Shown: positions 1 through 5,742, counted from the stretch's first letter. The stretch: 8,589 nucleotides of DNA from JAURVT01 sp049059935 (GCF_049059935.1 NZ_JBMGQR010000114.1:1-8589); one strand, 5' to 3'. Notes: generated by a model from the letters alone, not told the origin. Program-made: numbers and translations.

Positions 1-275
1 CTGCCGCGGCGTGCAAGGACGCCGGACCGGACGTCCTGTTCGTCAAGGGCGCCGAGCAGAACCGCGCCAAGCAGATGTGCACCGGGTGCCCCGTGCGTGC
101 CGAGTGCCTCTCCGAGGCCCTCGACAACGAGATCGAGTGGGGCGTCTGGGGCGGCATGACCGAGCGTGAGCGCCGTGCGCTGCTCCGCCGTCGTCCGAAC
201 GTCACCTCGTGGCGCTCGATCCTCGAGGCCGCCCAGTCCGGCGCCGTCCCGGTCGAGGTCTCCCGCACCGCCTGA
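1..275 (+). CDS. whiB4: WhiB-family iron-sulfur transcriptional regulator, WhiB4/WblA type (5' end missing)
   Basis: The visible part, read in frame from base 3, is about 90 residues and ends in TGA at 273-275; the start lies upstream of the window. All four WhiB cysteines are present: the first in AAACKD (codon 12-14), then the CTGCPVRAEC block giving C-x2-C-x5-C. The family G[V/I]WGG turn follows (GVWGGMTERERRALL) with a basic C-terminal patch (ALLRRRP) that is expected to touch DNA. WhiB proteins hold a [4Fe-4S] cluster sensitive to O2 and NO, and usually act with the primary sigma factor. The segment FVKGAEQNRAKQMC and the C-terminal region after the GVWGG turn resemble mycobacterial WhiB4 and Streptomyces WblA. 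The adjoining convergent ArsA-like pair is also the neighbourhood of whiB4 (Rv3681c) in M. tuberculosis. Family assignment is firm; the WhiB4/WblA subtype rests on motif memory plus synteny. Confidence 0.93.
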   Translation, partial: AAACKDAGPDVLFVKGAEQNRAKQMCTGCPVRAECLSEALDNEIEWGVWGGMTERERRALLRRRPNVTSWRSILEAAQSGAVPVEVSRTA

Positions 276-289
276 CGTCACTTCGCTCG

Positions 290-317
290 GCCTGAGCGTC
301 TGGGCGTGTGCTCAGGC
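290..317. terminator. Hairpin between convergent whiB4 and ATPase genes, likely bidirectional terminator
   Basis: GCCTGAGC (290-297) and GCTCAGGC (310-317) form a perfect 8-bp stem around a 12-nt loop. It sits 15 nt after the whiB4 stop and 3 nt beyond the stop codon of the ATPase gene on the other strand (320-322). No clear T-tract follows on either side, as is common for actinobacterial terminators. Position between two converging genes is the main support. Confidence 0.6.
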
Positions 318-319
318 GG

Positions 320-1519
320 TCAGGTGGTCCGGGACAAGAGCGAACCGATGGTCCGGAGACCGTCGAGGTCGTGGACGTCGGTGGGCAGCGCGGGCACCGC
401 GATGGTGGGCACCGAGGGGTGCGCCGCGGCGAAGCGACGTCGCAGACGGTCCTCGCGCTCACGCACCCGTCCCAGCGACGCGTGCACGTGCAGCAGGCCG
501 GCGACGCGCGCCGACGTCTCGTCGCCGTCACCCTCGAGCGCCCGGGCGGCCACCTCGGCACCGTCGGGGTCGAGGTCGCCGGCCACCTCGGTGACCCGGT
601 TGACCACCAGGCCGGCCAGCGGCATCTGCTCGCCGCTCAGCCGGTCGACGAAGTAGGTGGCCTCGCGCATCGCGTCCGGCTCGGGCACCGCCACCACGCA
701 GAACGCCGTGCCCGGCGCCTTGAGCAGCGCGTACGTCGCCTCGGCGCGCTGACGGAAGCCGCCGAAGAGCGTGTCGAACGCCGCGATGAAGGTCTGGACG
801 TCAGTGAGGACCTGGGCGCCGAGCACCTTGTTGAGCGCGCTCGTGACGATCCCGAACCCCGCCGAGAACAGCCGGGCCGGGCCGCGGGCCGGGGCCAGCA
901 GCAGCTTGATGAAGCGTCCGTCCAGCAGCGACGACAGCCGCTCGGGCGCGTCCAGGAAGTCGAGCGCCGACCGCGACGGCGGGGTGTCGACGACGATGAG
1001 GTCCCAGCGGGCGCCTGCCGAGCCGTCGGCCTGCTCGCCGTAGAGCTGGCCCAGCTTCTCCATGGCCATGTACTCCTGCGTGCCCGCGAACGAGCTCGAC
1101 AGCGCCTGGTAGAAGGGGTTGTCGAGGATGGTGCGGGCCTTGTCGGCCGTCGCGTGCGCCTCGACCACCTCGTCGAAGGTGCGCTTCATGTCGAGCATCA
1201 TCGCGTCGAGCGAGCCGGTGCCGCCCACGCCCTCGACCGGGCGCGGCACGTTGTCGAGCTCGGTGAGGCCCATCGACTGGGCGAGCCGGCGGGCCGGGTC
1301 GATGGTGAGGACGCAGACGCGCCGGCCCTGCTCGGCCGCACGCAGCGCGATCGCCGCGGCGGTCGTCGTCTTGCCCACGCCGCCGGAGCCGCAGCACACG
1401 ACGATCCGGGTGGCCGGGTCGCCGATCACGCGGTCGACGTCGAGCGGGGTGGCCGTGGTGCCACCGCCGTCGCCGCGCACGGTGCGGTGACGGTCGGGGG
1501 TGCGGCGCTGGGGGCTCAT
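320..1519 (-). CDS. ArsA/Get3-like ATPase, second of pair (Rv3680-type)
   Basis: Protein of 399 residues, ATG at 1519. After an N-terminal extension of about 36 residues, likely flexible and basic, comes a P-loop GSGGVGKTT (44-52) and a switch-type VVDTPPSRS (177-185), so this is a SIMIBI P-loop ATPase of the ArsA/Get3/MinD group. In most of that group the P-loop starts G-K-G-G; here the signature lysine is a serine (S45), while the catalytic-loop lysine K50 is kept. No Get3-type CxxC zinc motif is visible. The start codon overlaps the stop of the upstream ATPase by 4 nt (ATGA), so the two are co-transcribed and probably translationally coupled, in line with a heteromeric complex. By position and length it matches M. 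tuberculosis Rv3680, annotated as an anion-transporting ATPase. Arsenite transport is unlikely, since no arsB or arsR lies nearby. Substrate or client is unknown. Confidence 0.9.
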   Translation of the reverse strand: MSPQRRTPDRHRTVRGDGGGTTATPLDVDRVIGDPATRIVVCCGSGGVGKTTTAAAIALRAAEQGRRVCVLTIDPARRLAQSMGLTELDNVPRPVEGVGGTGSLDAMMLDMKRTFDEVVEAHATADKARTILDNPFYQALSSSFAGTQEYMAMEKLGQLYGEQADGSAGARWDLIVVDTPPSRSALDFLDAPERLSSLLDGRFIKLLLAPARGPARLFSAGFGIVTSALNKVLGAQVLTDVQTFIAAFDTLFGGFRQRAEATYALLKAPGTAFCVVAVPEPDAMREATYFVDRLSGEQMPLAGLVVNRVTEVAGDLDPDGAEVAARALEGDGDETSARVAGLLHVHASLGRVREREDRLRRRFAAAHPSVPTIAVPALPTDVHDLDGLRTIGSLLSRTT

Positions 1520-2505
1520 GGGTCCACCTCGGTGCCGACCACCGCGGTGAGGTGCTCGGCGAGCTCGTAGAGGGCGCCGACGTCGACGCCGTCGGGCAGG
1601 AACGGCAGCTCCACGACGGGCTGCTCGCCCTCGTCGAGGACGCTGCGCTGCGCGTCCTGCAGGTCGAGGCGCTCGGCGTGGGCGCGGCCCTCGTCGAGCA
1701 GCACCGCCGCGACGTCGTCGGCACCGGCCACGGACGCGCGGCCGAGACGCTCGGCGACGTCGGACGCGTCGAGGTCGCCGGCCTCGAGGGCCTTGCGGGC
1801 GGCGTCGTCGAGGGGCGAGGTGCGCACGAGGTTGACCAGCACGTGACCGACCGGGAGCCCGGTGGCGGTGAGCTCGGCGACGCCGTCGAGGGTCTCCTGC
1901 ACGGGCATCTCCTCGAGCACGGTGACGAGGTGGACCTGGGTGCGGCGCGAGTGCAGCAGCGACATGATCGAGTCGGCCTGCTTGCGGATGGGGCCGACCT
2001 TCGCGAGCCCGGCCACCTCGGTGTTGACGTTGAGGAACCGGGTGATCCGGCCGGTGGGCGGGGCGTCGAGCACGATCGCGTCGTAGACGTGGCGGCCGTC
2101 GTCGCCCCGGCGCTTCTCGGCCTCGTAGACCTTGCCGGTGAGCAGGACGTCGCGGACGCCGGGTGCGATGGTCGTGGCGAAGTCGATGATCCCGAAACGG
2201 TCGAGCGCCTTGCCGGCGCGACCGAGCTTGTAGAACATGTCGAGGTACTCGATCAGCGCGGCCTCGGGGTCGATGGCCAGCGCGTGCACCTGCCCGCCGC
2301 CGCGTCCGACGGCGATGCGGCGCTCCTCGTAGGGCAGCGGCGCGAGGTCGAACAGCCGGGCGATGCCCTGGCGGCCCTCGGCCTCGCAGAGCAGCACGCG
2401 GCGACCGTCCGAGGCCAGCGCCATCGCCAGCGCCGCGGCCACCGTGGTCTTGCCCGTCCCGCCCTTGCCCGTGACGACGTGCAGCCTCGGTGGTGGGGTG
2501 GTCAC
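1516..2505 (-). CDS. ArsA/Get3-like ATPase, first of pair (Rv3679-type)
   Basis: Protein of 329 residues. It has a deviant Walker A motif GKGGTGKTT (13-21) with both the signature lysine K14 and the catalytic-loop lysine K19, and a switch motif VLDAPPTGRITRFL (145-158) close to the DTAPTGHTLR of ArsA/Get3. Such ATPases dimerise over ATP and undergo nucleotide-driven opening and closing. The start is GTG at 2505-2503: an in-frame TAG lies only 12 nt upstream, so no earlier start is possible. GTG is embedded in the string AGGAGGTGA and preceded by a -10-like TAGCCT, which points to a leaderless transcript (see promoter entry). It is followed by the second ATPase with a 4-nt overlap. By order and length it corresponds to M. 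tuberculosis Rv3679. The pair is plausibly a heterodimer; the membrane or tail-anchored-protein role is inference from the fold. Confidence 0.92.
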   Translation of the reverse strand: MTTPPPRLHVVTGKGGTGKTTVAAALAMALASDGRRVLLCEAEGRQGIARLFDLAPLPYEERRIAVGRGGGQVHALAIDPEAALIEYLDMFYKLGRAGKALDRFGIIDFATTIAPGVRDVLLTGKVYEAEKRRGDDGRHVYDAIVLDAPPTGRITRFLNVNTEVAGLAKVGPIRKQADSIMSLLHSRRTQVHLVTVLEEMPVQETLDGVAELTATGLPVGHVLVNLVRTSPLDDAARKALEAGDLDASDVAERLGRASVAGADDVAAVLLDEGRAHAERLDLQDAQRSVLDEGEQPVVELPFLPDGVDVGALYELAEHLTAVVGTEVDP

Positions 2506-2511
2506 CTCCTC

Positions 2512-2517
2512 AGGCTA
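2512..2517 (-). promoter_or_regulatory. -10 element for leaderless ATPase operon
   Basis: On the minus strand TAGCCT fits the actinobacterial TANNNT -10 pattern and ends 6 nt before the GTG start at 2505. That spacing would place the transcription start on the first base of GTG, giving a leaderless mRNA. No convincing -35 is visible, which is usual for such promoters in high-GC actinobacteria. Confidence 0.5.
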
Positions 2518-2556
2518 GTGGGGTCGGCACCGCCCTGCCGTCCGGCCGGCCACCGT

Positions 2557-2562
2557 TAGAGT
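2557..2562 (+). promoter_or_regulatory. -10 element for leaderless DUF4177-RidA-NUDIX operon
   Basis: TAGAGT fits TANNNT and ends 7 nt before the ATG at 2570, with no Shine-Dalgarno sequence in the 7-nt spacer or just upstream. This is the usual geometry for a transcript that starts on the A of ATG. It faces the ATPase promoter across about 40 nt. No clear -35 is visible. Confidence 0.55.
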
Positions 2563-2569
2563 CCGGTCC

Positions 2570-2731
2570 ATGACCAAGTGGGAGTACATGACCGCGCCCG
2601 TGCTGGTGCACGCGACCAAGCAGATCCTCGACAACTTCGGCCAGGACGGCTGGGAGCTGGTCCAGGTGGTGCCGGGGATGAACCCCGAGAACCTCGTCGC
2701 CTACTTCAAGCGTCCCGTCGCGGGCAGCTGA
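2570..2731 (+). CDS. Small DUF4177-family protein
   Basis: A 53-residue protein, M-T-K-W-E-Y at the start and Y-F-K-R-P near the end. The KWEY opening, the central FGQDGWELVQV and the final strand ending in AYFKRP match the DUF4177 pattern, a small beta-rich domain of unknown function. No signal peptide or membrane segment is present. An equivalent small gene lies at the same place in mycobacteria (Rv3678A, between the ATPases and the RidA-like gene). It is the first gene of the plus-strand operon; its stop codon TGA shares one base with the ATG of the RidA-like gene, so the two are coupled. There is no Shine-Dalgarno sequence, and the start is explained by a leaderless promoter. At this length it is easily missed by gene callers. 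Function is unknown. Confidence 0.85.
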   Translation: MTKWEYMTAPVLVHATKQILDNFGQDGWELVQVVPGMNPENLVAYFKRPVAGS

Positions 2732-3195
2732 TGAGCACCCCCGAGGAGCGGCTCGCCGAGCTCGGGCTGAGCGTGCCGGACGTCGTGCCGCCGGTGGCGT
2801 CGTACGTCCCGGCCGTGCGCTCGGGTCAGTACGTCTACGTGTCGGGCCAGCTGCCCATGCGCGACGGCGTGCTGGTGGCCGAGGGGAGCGTCGGCGACGA
2901 CGTCACGCCCGAGCTGGCCACCGAGTGCGCCCGTCAGAGCGCGCTCAACGCCATCGCCGCCGTCCGCTCGCAGGTGCCCGACCTGTCGGCGGTGGTGCGC
3001 GTCGTCAAGGCCACCGTCTTCGTGGCGTCCGCCCCGGGCTTCACCGGCCAGCCGCAGGTGGCCAACGGTGCGAGCCAGCTGTTCGGCGACGTGTTCGGCG
3101 ACGCCGGCGTGCACGCCCGCAGCGCGGTGGGCGTCTCGGCACTGCCGCTCGACGCCCCCGTCGAGGTCGAGCTCGTGGTCGAGGTCGCCGGCTGA
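2731..3195 (+). CDS. RidA/YjgF/UK114-family protein
   Basis: Protein of 154 residues, somewhat longer than the roughly 130 of E. coli RidA. It has the family beta-strand YVYVSGQLP (35-43) and the C-terminal signature ARSAVGVSALPLDAPVEVE. R130 aligns with the catalytic Arg105 of E. coli RidA, and E145, exactly 15 residues on, with its Glu120. RidA trimers hydrolyse reactive enamines/imines made by PLP enzymes such as threonine dehydratase; the conserved Arg makes an imine-deaminase-like role possible. The N-terminal stretch (ERLAELGLSVPDVVPPVASY) is that of the longer Rid subgroup found in actinobacteria, whose substrates are poorly defined. The ATG at 2731 overlaps the preceding stop; the open frame continues upstream but only antiparallel to the logic of the DUF4177 gene, which occupies that DNA in another frame. 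It corresponds in position to Rv3678c. Confidence 0.92.
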   Translation: MSTPEERLAELGLSVPDVVPPVASYVPAVRSGQYVYVSGQLPMRDGVLVAEGSVGDDVTPELATECARQSALNAIAAVRSQVPDLSAVVRVVKATVFVASAPGFTGQPQVANGASQLFGDVFGDAGVHARSAVGVSALPLDAPVEVELVVEVAG

Positions 3196-4010
3196 TGCAC
3201 CGCCAGCGCCTCGACGTCAGCGACGCGATCAGGGCGCGGATCGCCTCGATCGCGGCTGGCGACGTCGAGGCCGCGGTGCCGCGCCCGGCGTCCACGGTCG
3301 TGCTGCTGCGCGACGGCGACGCCGGGCCCGACGTCTACCTGCTGCTGCGCCGGCGCTCGATGGCGTTCGCGGCGGGCGTCCACGTCTTCCCCGGCGGCGG
3401 GGTCGACGAGCGCGACGCCGAGCCGCTGCCGGGCTGGCACGGCCCCGACGCCGCGTGGTGGGCCGAGCACTTGGGCTGCGACGTCGACGCCGCGCACGCC
3501 CTGGTGGTGGCCGCGGTGCGCGAGACGTTCGAGGAGTCGGGCGTGCTGCTCGCCGGCACGGACGGCGCCCACGTCGTGCCCGACACCACCGGTGAGGAGT
3601 GGGAGGCCCACCGGCACGCGCTCGTCGAGCACGAGCAGTCGCTGGCGGCCGTCCTCGCCGCGCACGACCTCGTGCTGCGGGCCGACCTGCTCTCGCCCTG
3701 GGCGCACTGGATCACCCCCGAGGTCGAGCCGCGTCGCTACGACACCTTCTTCTTCGTGGCCGCCCTGCCCGAGGGGCAGCGCACGCGCGACGTCTCGACC
3801 GAGTCCGAGCAGGTGCGCTGGGTGCCGCTCGCGGACGTCGGCCCCGACCTCGCGATGATGCCGCCCACGCGCATCACCTGCGAGCAGCTCGGCGCGTTCA
3901 CCACCGTGGACGACGCGCGCGCCGCGGCGGTCGGACGTCGCGTCCCGGTGGTGGCGCCGCACATGGTGCTGGAGGGTGACGACGTCTACCTCGTGCGCGA
4001 CGAGACCTGA
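3195..4010 (+). CDS. NUDIX hydrolase with expanded Nudix box (NUDT19/acyl-CoA diphosphatase-like)
   Basis: Protein of 271 residues, starting at an ATG that shares one base with the RidA stop. The N-terminal half has RPASTVVLLRDG (30-41), DVYLLLRRRSMAFAAGVHVF (46-65), then FPGGGVDERD (65-74). The metal-binding core RETFEESG is at 109-116. In a standard Nudix box 13 residues separate the Gly and Arg; here G69 and R109 are 40 apart, so about 26 residues are inserted (rich in Trp and Ala, 76-103). An insertion in this place, the overall length and the R-R-R-S-M-A-F-A-G-G-like lead-in are known from NUDT19-type (RP2p) CoA/acyl-CoA diphosphatases. Likely reaction: Mg2+-dependent hydrolysis of a nucleoside diphosphate-linked compound such as CoA esters; substrate is inferred. 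It stands between the RidA-like and MBL genes, where M. tuberculosis lacks it as far as I recall. Confidence 0.88.
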   Translation: MHRQRLDVSDAIRARIASIAAGDVEAAVPRPASTVVLLRDGDAGPDVYLLLRRRSMAFAAGVHVFPGGGVDERDAEPLPGWHGPDAAWWAEHLGCDVDAAHALVVAAVRETFEESGVLLAGTDGAHVVPDTTGEEWEAHRHALVEHEQSLAAVLAAHDLVLRADLLSPWAHWITPEVEPRRYDTFFFVAALPEGQRTRDVSTESEQVRWVPLADVGPDLAMMPPTRITCEQLGAFTTVDDARAAAVGRRVPVVAPHMVLEGDDVYLVRDET

Positions 4011-4014
4011 CGCG

Positions 4015-4020
4015 GGAGGG
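4015..4020 (+). promoter_or_regulatory. Ribosome binding site for the MBL-fold gene
   Basis: GGAGGG ends 7 nt before the ATG at 4028. It supports this start and shows that this gene, unlike its upstream partners which overlap or abut, has its own Shine-Dalgarno sequence after a 17-nt gap. Confidence 0.7.
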
Positions 4021-4027
4021 TGGTGCG

Positions 4028-4807
4028 ATGAGCGAGCGGTGGGACGGCGGGGCCGTCGGCGAGCGGGCGGTCTGCGTCCGCGAGGACAACCCGGGCGTGA
4101 TGACGCTCGAGGGCACCAACACCTGGGTGCTGCGCGAGCCCGGTGGTGAGCGGTCGATCGTCGTCGACCCCGGAGAGGGGGACGAGGCGCACATGCGGGC
4201 CGTGCTTGAGGTCGCGGCGCCCGTCGCGCTCGTGCTCCTGACGCACCGGCACGACGACCACCGCGGGCTCGCCGCCGCGCTGGCCGCCGACCAGGGATGC
4301 CCCGTGCGGGCGACCGACCCGGCGGAGTGCGTCGACGGGCCCCCGCTGGTCGACGGCGAGGTGATCGAGGTCGACGGCCTGGAGGTCGTGGTGGTGGCCA
4401 CCCCGGGCCACACCTCGGACTCGACGTCGTTCCTCGTGCCCGGCGACGGCGCCGTGCTGACCGGCGACACCGTGCTGGGACGCGGCACCACCGTCGTCGC
4501 GCACCCCGACGGCGTGCTCGGGCCCTACCTGGACTCGCTGGAGCGCCTCCTCGGCAAGGCCCGCAGCGGGCTGGTCAGCCTGCTTCCCGGGCACGGCCCG
4601 GTGGTCGAGGACCCGGTCGCGGTGCTGGAGCACTACCTCGCGCACCGAGCCGAGCGCCTGGAGCAGGTGCGCGCCGCGGTGGCCGGTGGCGCCACGACGC
4701 CGCGCGCCGTCGTCGAGCAGGTCTACGCCGACGTCGACGAGTCCGTGTGGCCCGCCGCCGAGCTCTCCGTCGCCGCCCAGCTCGACCACCTCGCCGCCGG
4801 CGGCTGA
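4028..4807 (+). CDS. Metallo-beta-lactamase-fold hydrolase (LACTB2/glyoxalase II-like)
   Basis: Protein of 259 residues. It opens with MTLEGTNTWVL (25-35), the form of the T-x-x-G-T-N-T-Y-L strand of LACTB2-like MBL enzymes. Metal ligands are readable: H73, H75, D77 and H78 in THRHDDH, H128 in TPGHTS, D147 in LTGDT and H189 in LPGHGP, so the di-metal (usually Zn) site is complete. The last 60 residues (EHYLAHRAERLEQV, then a stretch ending in AQLDHLAAGG) look like the small winged-helix-like C-terminal domain of the LACTB2 group. No signal peptide, so cytoplasmic. Possible activities in the family include thioester hydrolysis and RNA endonuclease activity; the sequence alone does not decide. 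It is the last gene of the plus-strand operon and matches the position of Rv3677c, next to crp. Confidence 0.9.
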   Translation: MSERWDGGAVGERAVCVREDNPGVMTLEGTNTWVLREPGGERSIVVDPGEGDEAHMRAVLEVAAPVALVLLTHRHDDHRGLAAALAADQGCPVRATDPAECVDGPPLVDGEVIEVDGLEVVVVATPGHTSDSTSFLVPGDGAVLTGDTVLGRGTTVVAHPDGVLGPYLDSLERLLGKARSGLVSLLPGHGPVVEDPVAVLEHYLAHRAERLEQVRAAVAGGATTPRAVVEQVYADVDESVWPAAELSVAAQLDHLAAGG

Positions 4808-4820
4808 CCGCTCTCGTCGA

Positions 4821-4902
4821 TTACCACGGTCTCCTGGTGAACGGTCGCGAACCACGGCATGTTTGCCACGGTTCGCGACTGTTCACCAGGAGAACCTGGT
4901 AA
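4821..4902. repeat. Long near-perfect palindrome (82 nt) between convergent genes
   Basis: Core arms: CTCCTGGTGAAC (4831-4842) pairs with GTTCACCAGGAG (4881-4892), and GTCGCGAACC (4844-4853) pairs with GGTTCGCGAC (4870-4879). Between these, positions 4843 and 4880 make a G.U pair in plus-strand RNA. The apex has GGCA/TGCC (4856-4859/4864-4867) around a TGTT loop, after a 2x2 mismatch. The foot extends through 4828-4830 and then TTACCA (4821-4826) with TGGTAA (4897-4902), with single-base bulges. In all about 36 pairs. By hand count its GC content is about 57 percent, well below the flanking genes. It sits between the MBL stop (4807) and the crp stop (4924), so it may act as a bidirectional terminator, but it is longer and more symmetric than is usual; a REP/MITE-like dispersed element is an alternative. 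Confidence 0.9.
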
Positions 4903-4923
4903 ACGCGGGACGGGTGGGACGAG

Positions 4924-5601
4924 TCAGCGGGAGCGCTTGGAGAGGCGCTCGGGGTCGATGATGACGACCGAGCGGGGCTCGAGGCGGAGCCAGCCGCGCA
5001 TCGCGAAGTCGGCGAGCGCCTTGTTGACGGTCTCGCGGGAGGCGCCGACCAGCTGGGCGAGCTCCTCCTGCGTGAGGTCGTGGTGCACGTGGATGCCGTC
5101 GTCGGCCTTGCGCCCGAAGCGGCTCGACAGGTCCATCAGGGCCTTGGCGACGCGGCCGGGGACGTCGGAGAACACCAGGTCGGCGACGACCTCGTTGGTG
5201 CGACGCAGGCGTGCGGCCAGCTGGTGCAGCAGGGCGCGCGAGACGTTGGGGTGCTGGACGAGCCACTTGGTGAGCTCCTCGTGACCGAGGCTGCCCATGT
5301 CGACGTCGGTGACCGCGGTGGCGGTGGCCGAGCGCGGGCCCGGGTCGAACAGCGAGAGCTCGCCGAACATCTGGCCGGGGCCGAGGATGGCGAGCAGGTT
5401 CTCGCGGCCGTCGGCCGAGGTGCGTCCGAGCTTGATCTTGCCGTCGGTGACCACGTAGAGCCGGTCGCCGGAGTCGCCCTCGTGGAAGAGGACCTCGCCG
5501 CGGCGGATGGTCAGGCTCGTCATGGACGAGCCGAGCGAGGCCGCGGCCTCGTCGTCGAGACCGGAAAACAGGGGTGCTTGACGAAGCACGTCGTGGTCCA
5601 C
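4924..5601 (-). CDS. crp: cAMP receptor protein, Crp/GlxR type global regulator
   Basis: Protein of 225 residues, the length of M. tuberculosis Crp (Rv3676) and C. glutamicum GlxR. The N-terminal cyclic-nucleotide domain holds RRGEVLFHEGDSGDRLYVV (33-51) and the phosphate-binding cassette FGELSLFDPGPRSATATA (79-96) with E81, R90 and S91, the residues that bind the cAMP ribose and phosphate. A long dimerisation helix (about 105-140) leads to a winged helix-turn-helix LTQEELAQLVGASRETVNKA (176-195), with the recognition helix around SRETVNKAL. The start is GTG at 5601-5599, supported by AAGGAGA on the minus strand (5612-5606) at normal spacing. It is divergent from nth and convergent with the MBL gene, the same arrangement as Rv3676. 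It is a single-gene unit here. No clear TGTGA-N6-TCACA site is seen in its own upstream region, so autoregulation is not supported by the sequence. Confidence 0.96.
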   Translation of the reverse strand: MDHDVLRQAPLFSGLDDEAAASLGSSMTSLTIRRGEVLFHEGDSGDRLYVVTDGKIKLGRTSADGRENLLAILGPGQMFGELSLFDPGPRSATATAVTDVDMGSLGHEELTKWLVQHPNVSRALLHQLAARLRRTNEVVADLVFSDVPGRVAKALMDLSSRFGRKADDGIHVHHDLTQEELAQLVGASRETVNKALADFAMRGWLRLEPRSVVIIDPERLSKRSR

Positions 5602-5605
5602 GAAG

Positions 5606-5612
5606 TCTCCTT
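5606..5612 (-). promoter_or_regulatory. Ribosome binding site for crp
   Basis: Minus-strand AAGGAGA is followed by CTTC and then the GTG at 5601. It fixes the crp start and shows that crp, unlike nth across the divergent gap, uses a normal leadered mRNA. Confidence 0.75.
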
Positions 5613-5694
5613 GGCCGTGGCCCGCTGGCGGCGGACCGTCCGTGTCGCACCGGCACCGCCGGCGCCTGTGGTGTGCCTCTCAGTCTGTCCTATC

Positions 5695-5714
5695 GCGTCG
5701 CCAAAGGCGAACGC
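5695..5714. repeat. Imperfect inverted repeat in the crp-nth divergent region
   Basis: TCGCC (5698-5702) and GGCGA (5706-5710) pair perfectly around AAA. The stem continues with GCG/CGC (5695-5697/5712-5714) after one bulged A at 5711. On the minus strand it lies just upstream of TAGGAC (5692-5687), a weak -10 candidate for crp. It may be an operator or only a chance hairpin. Confidence 0.4.
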
Positions 5715-5742
5715 TTCCCGTCGTGGCGCGCCTCGCCCTCCC

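Noticed and set aside
320..2505. Arsenical resistance function for the ArsA-like pair
   Set aside because: No arsB, arsC, arsR or arsD neighbour is present, and the conserved context with whiB4 points to the Rv3679-Rv3680 group, not to ars operons.
2518..2531. Possible Crp half-sites (GTG...CAC) in the gap before the ATPase operon
   Set aside because: GTG and CAC are 7 nt apart rather than the 8 of TGTGA-N6-TCACA, and the outer bases do not match.
308..2559. Long plus-strand open frames opposite the two ATPase genes (308-1570 and 1552-2559)
   Set aside because: They mirror the codon structure of the ATPases, and their translations are low-complexity (rich in Arg, Gly, His, Val) without any family motif. 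Such shadow frames are normal in DNA of this GC content.
2578..2730. Upstream extension of the RidA-like protein to 2578
   Set aside because: That DNA encodes the DUF4177 protein in another frame, and the extension (GARDQADPRQL and so on) has no RidA similarity. ATG at 2731 is the natural coupled start.
2934..4855. Minus-strand open frames opposite the NUDIX and MBL genes
   Set aside because: No motif or plausible start signal; the plus-strand frames carry complete catalytic motifs.
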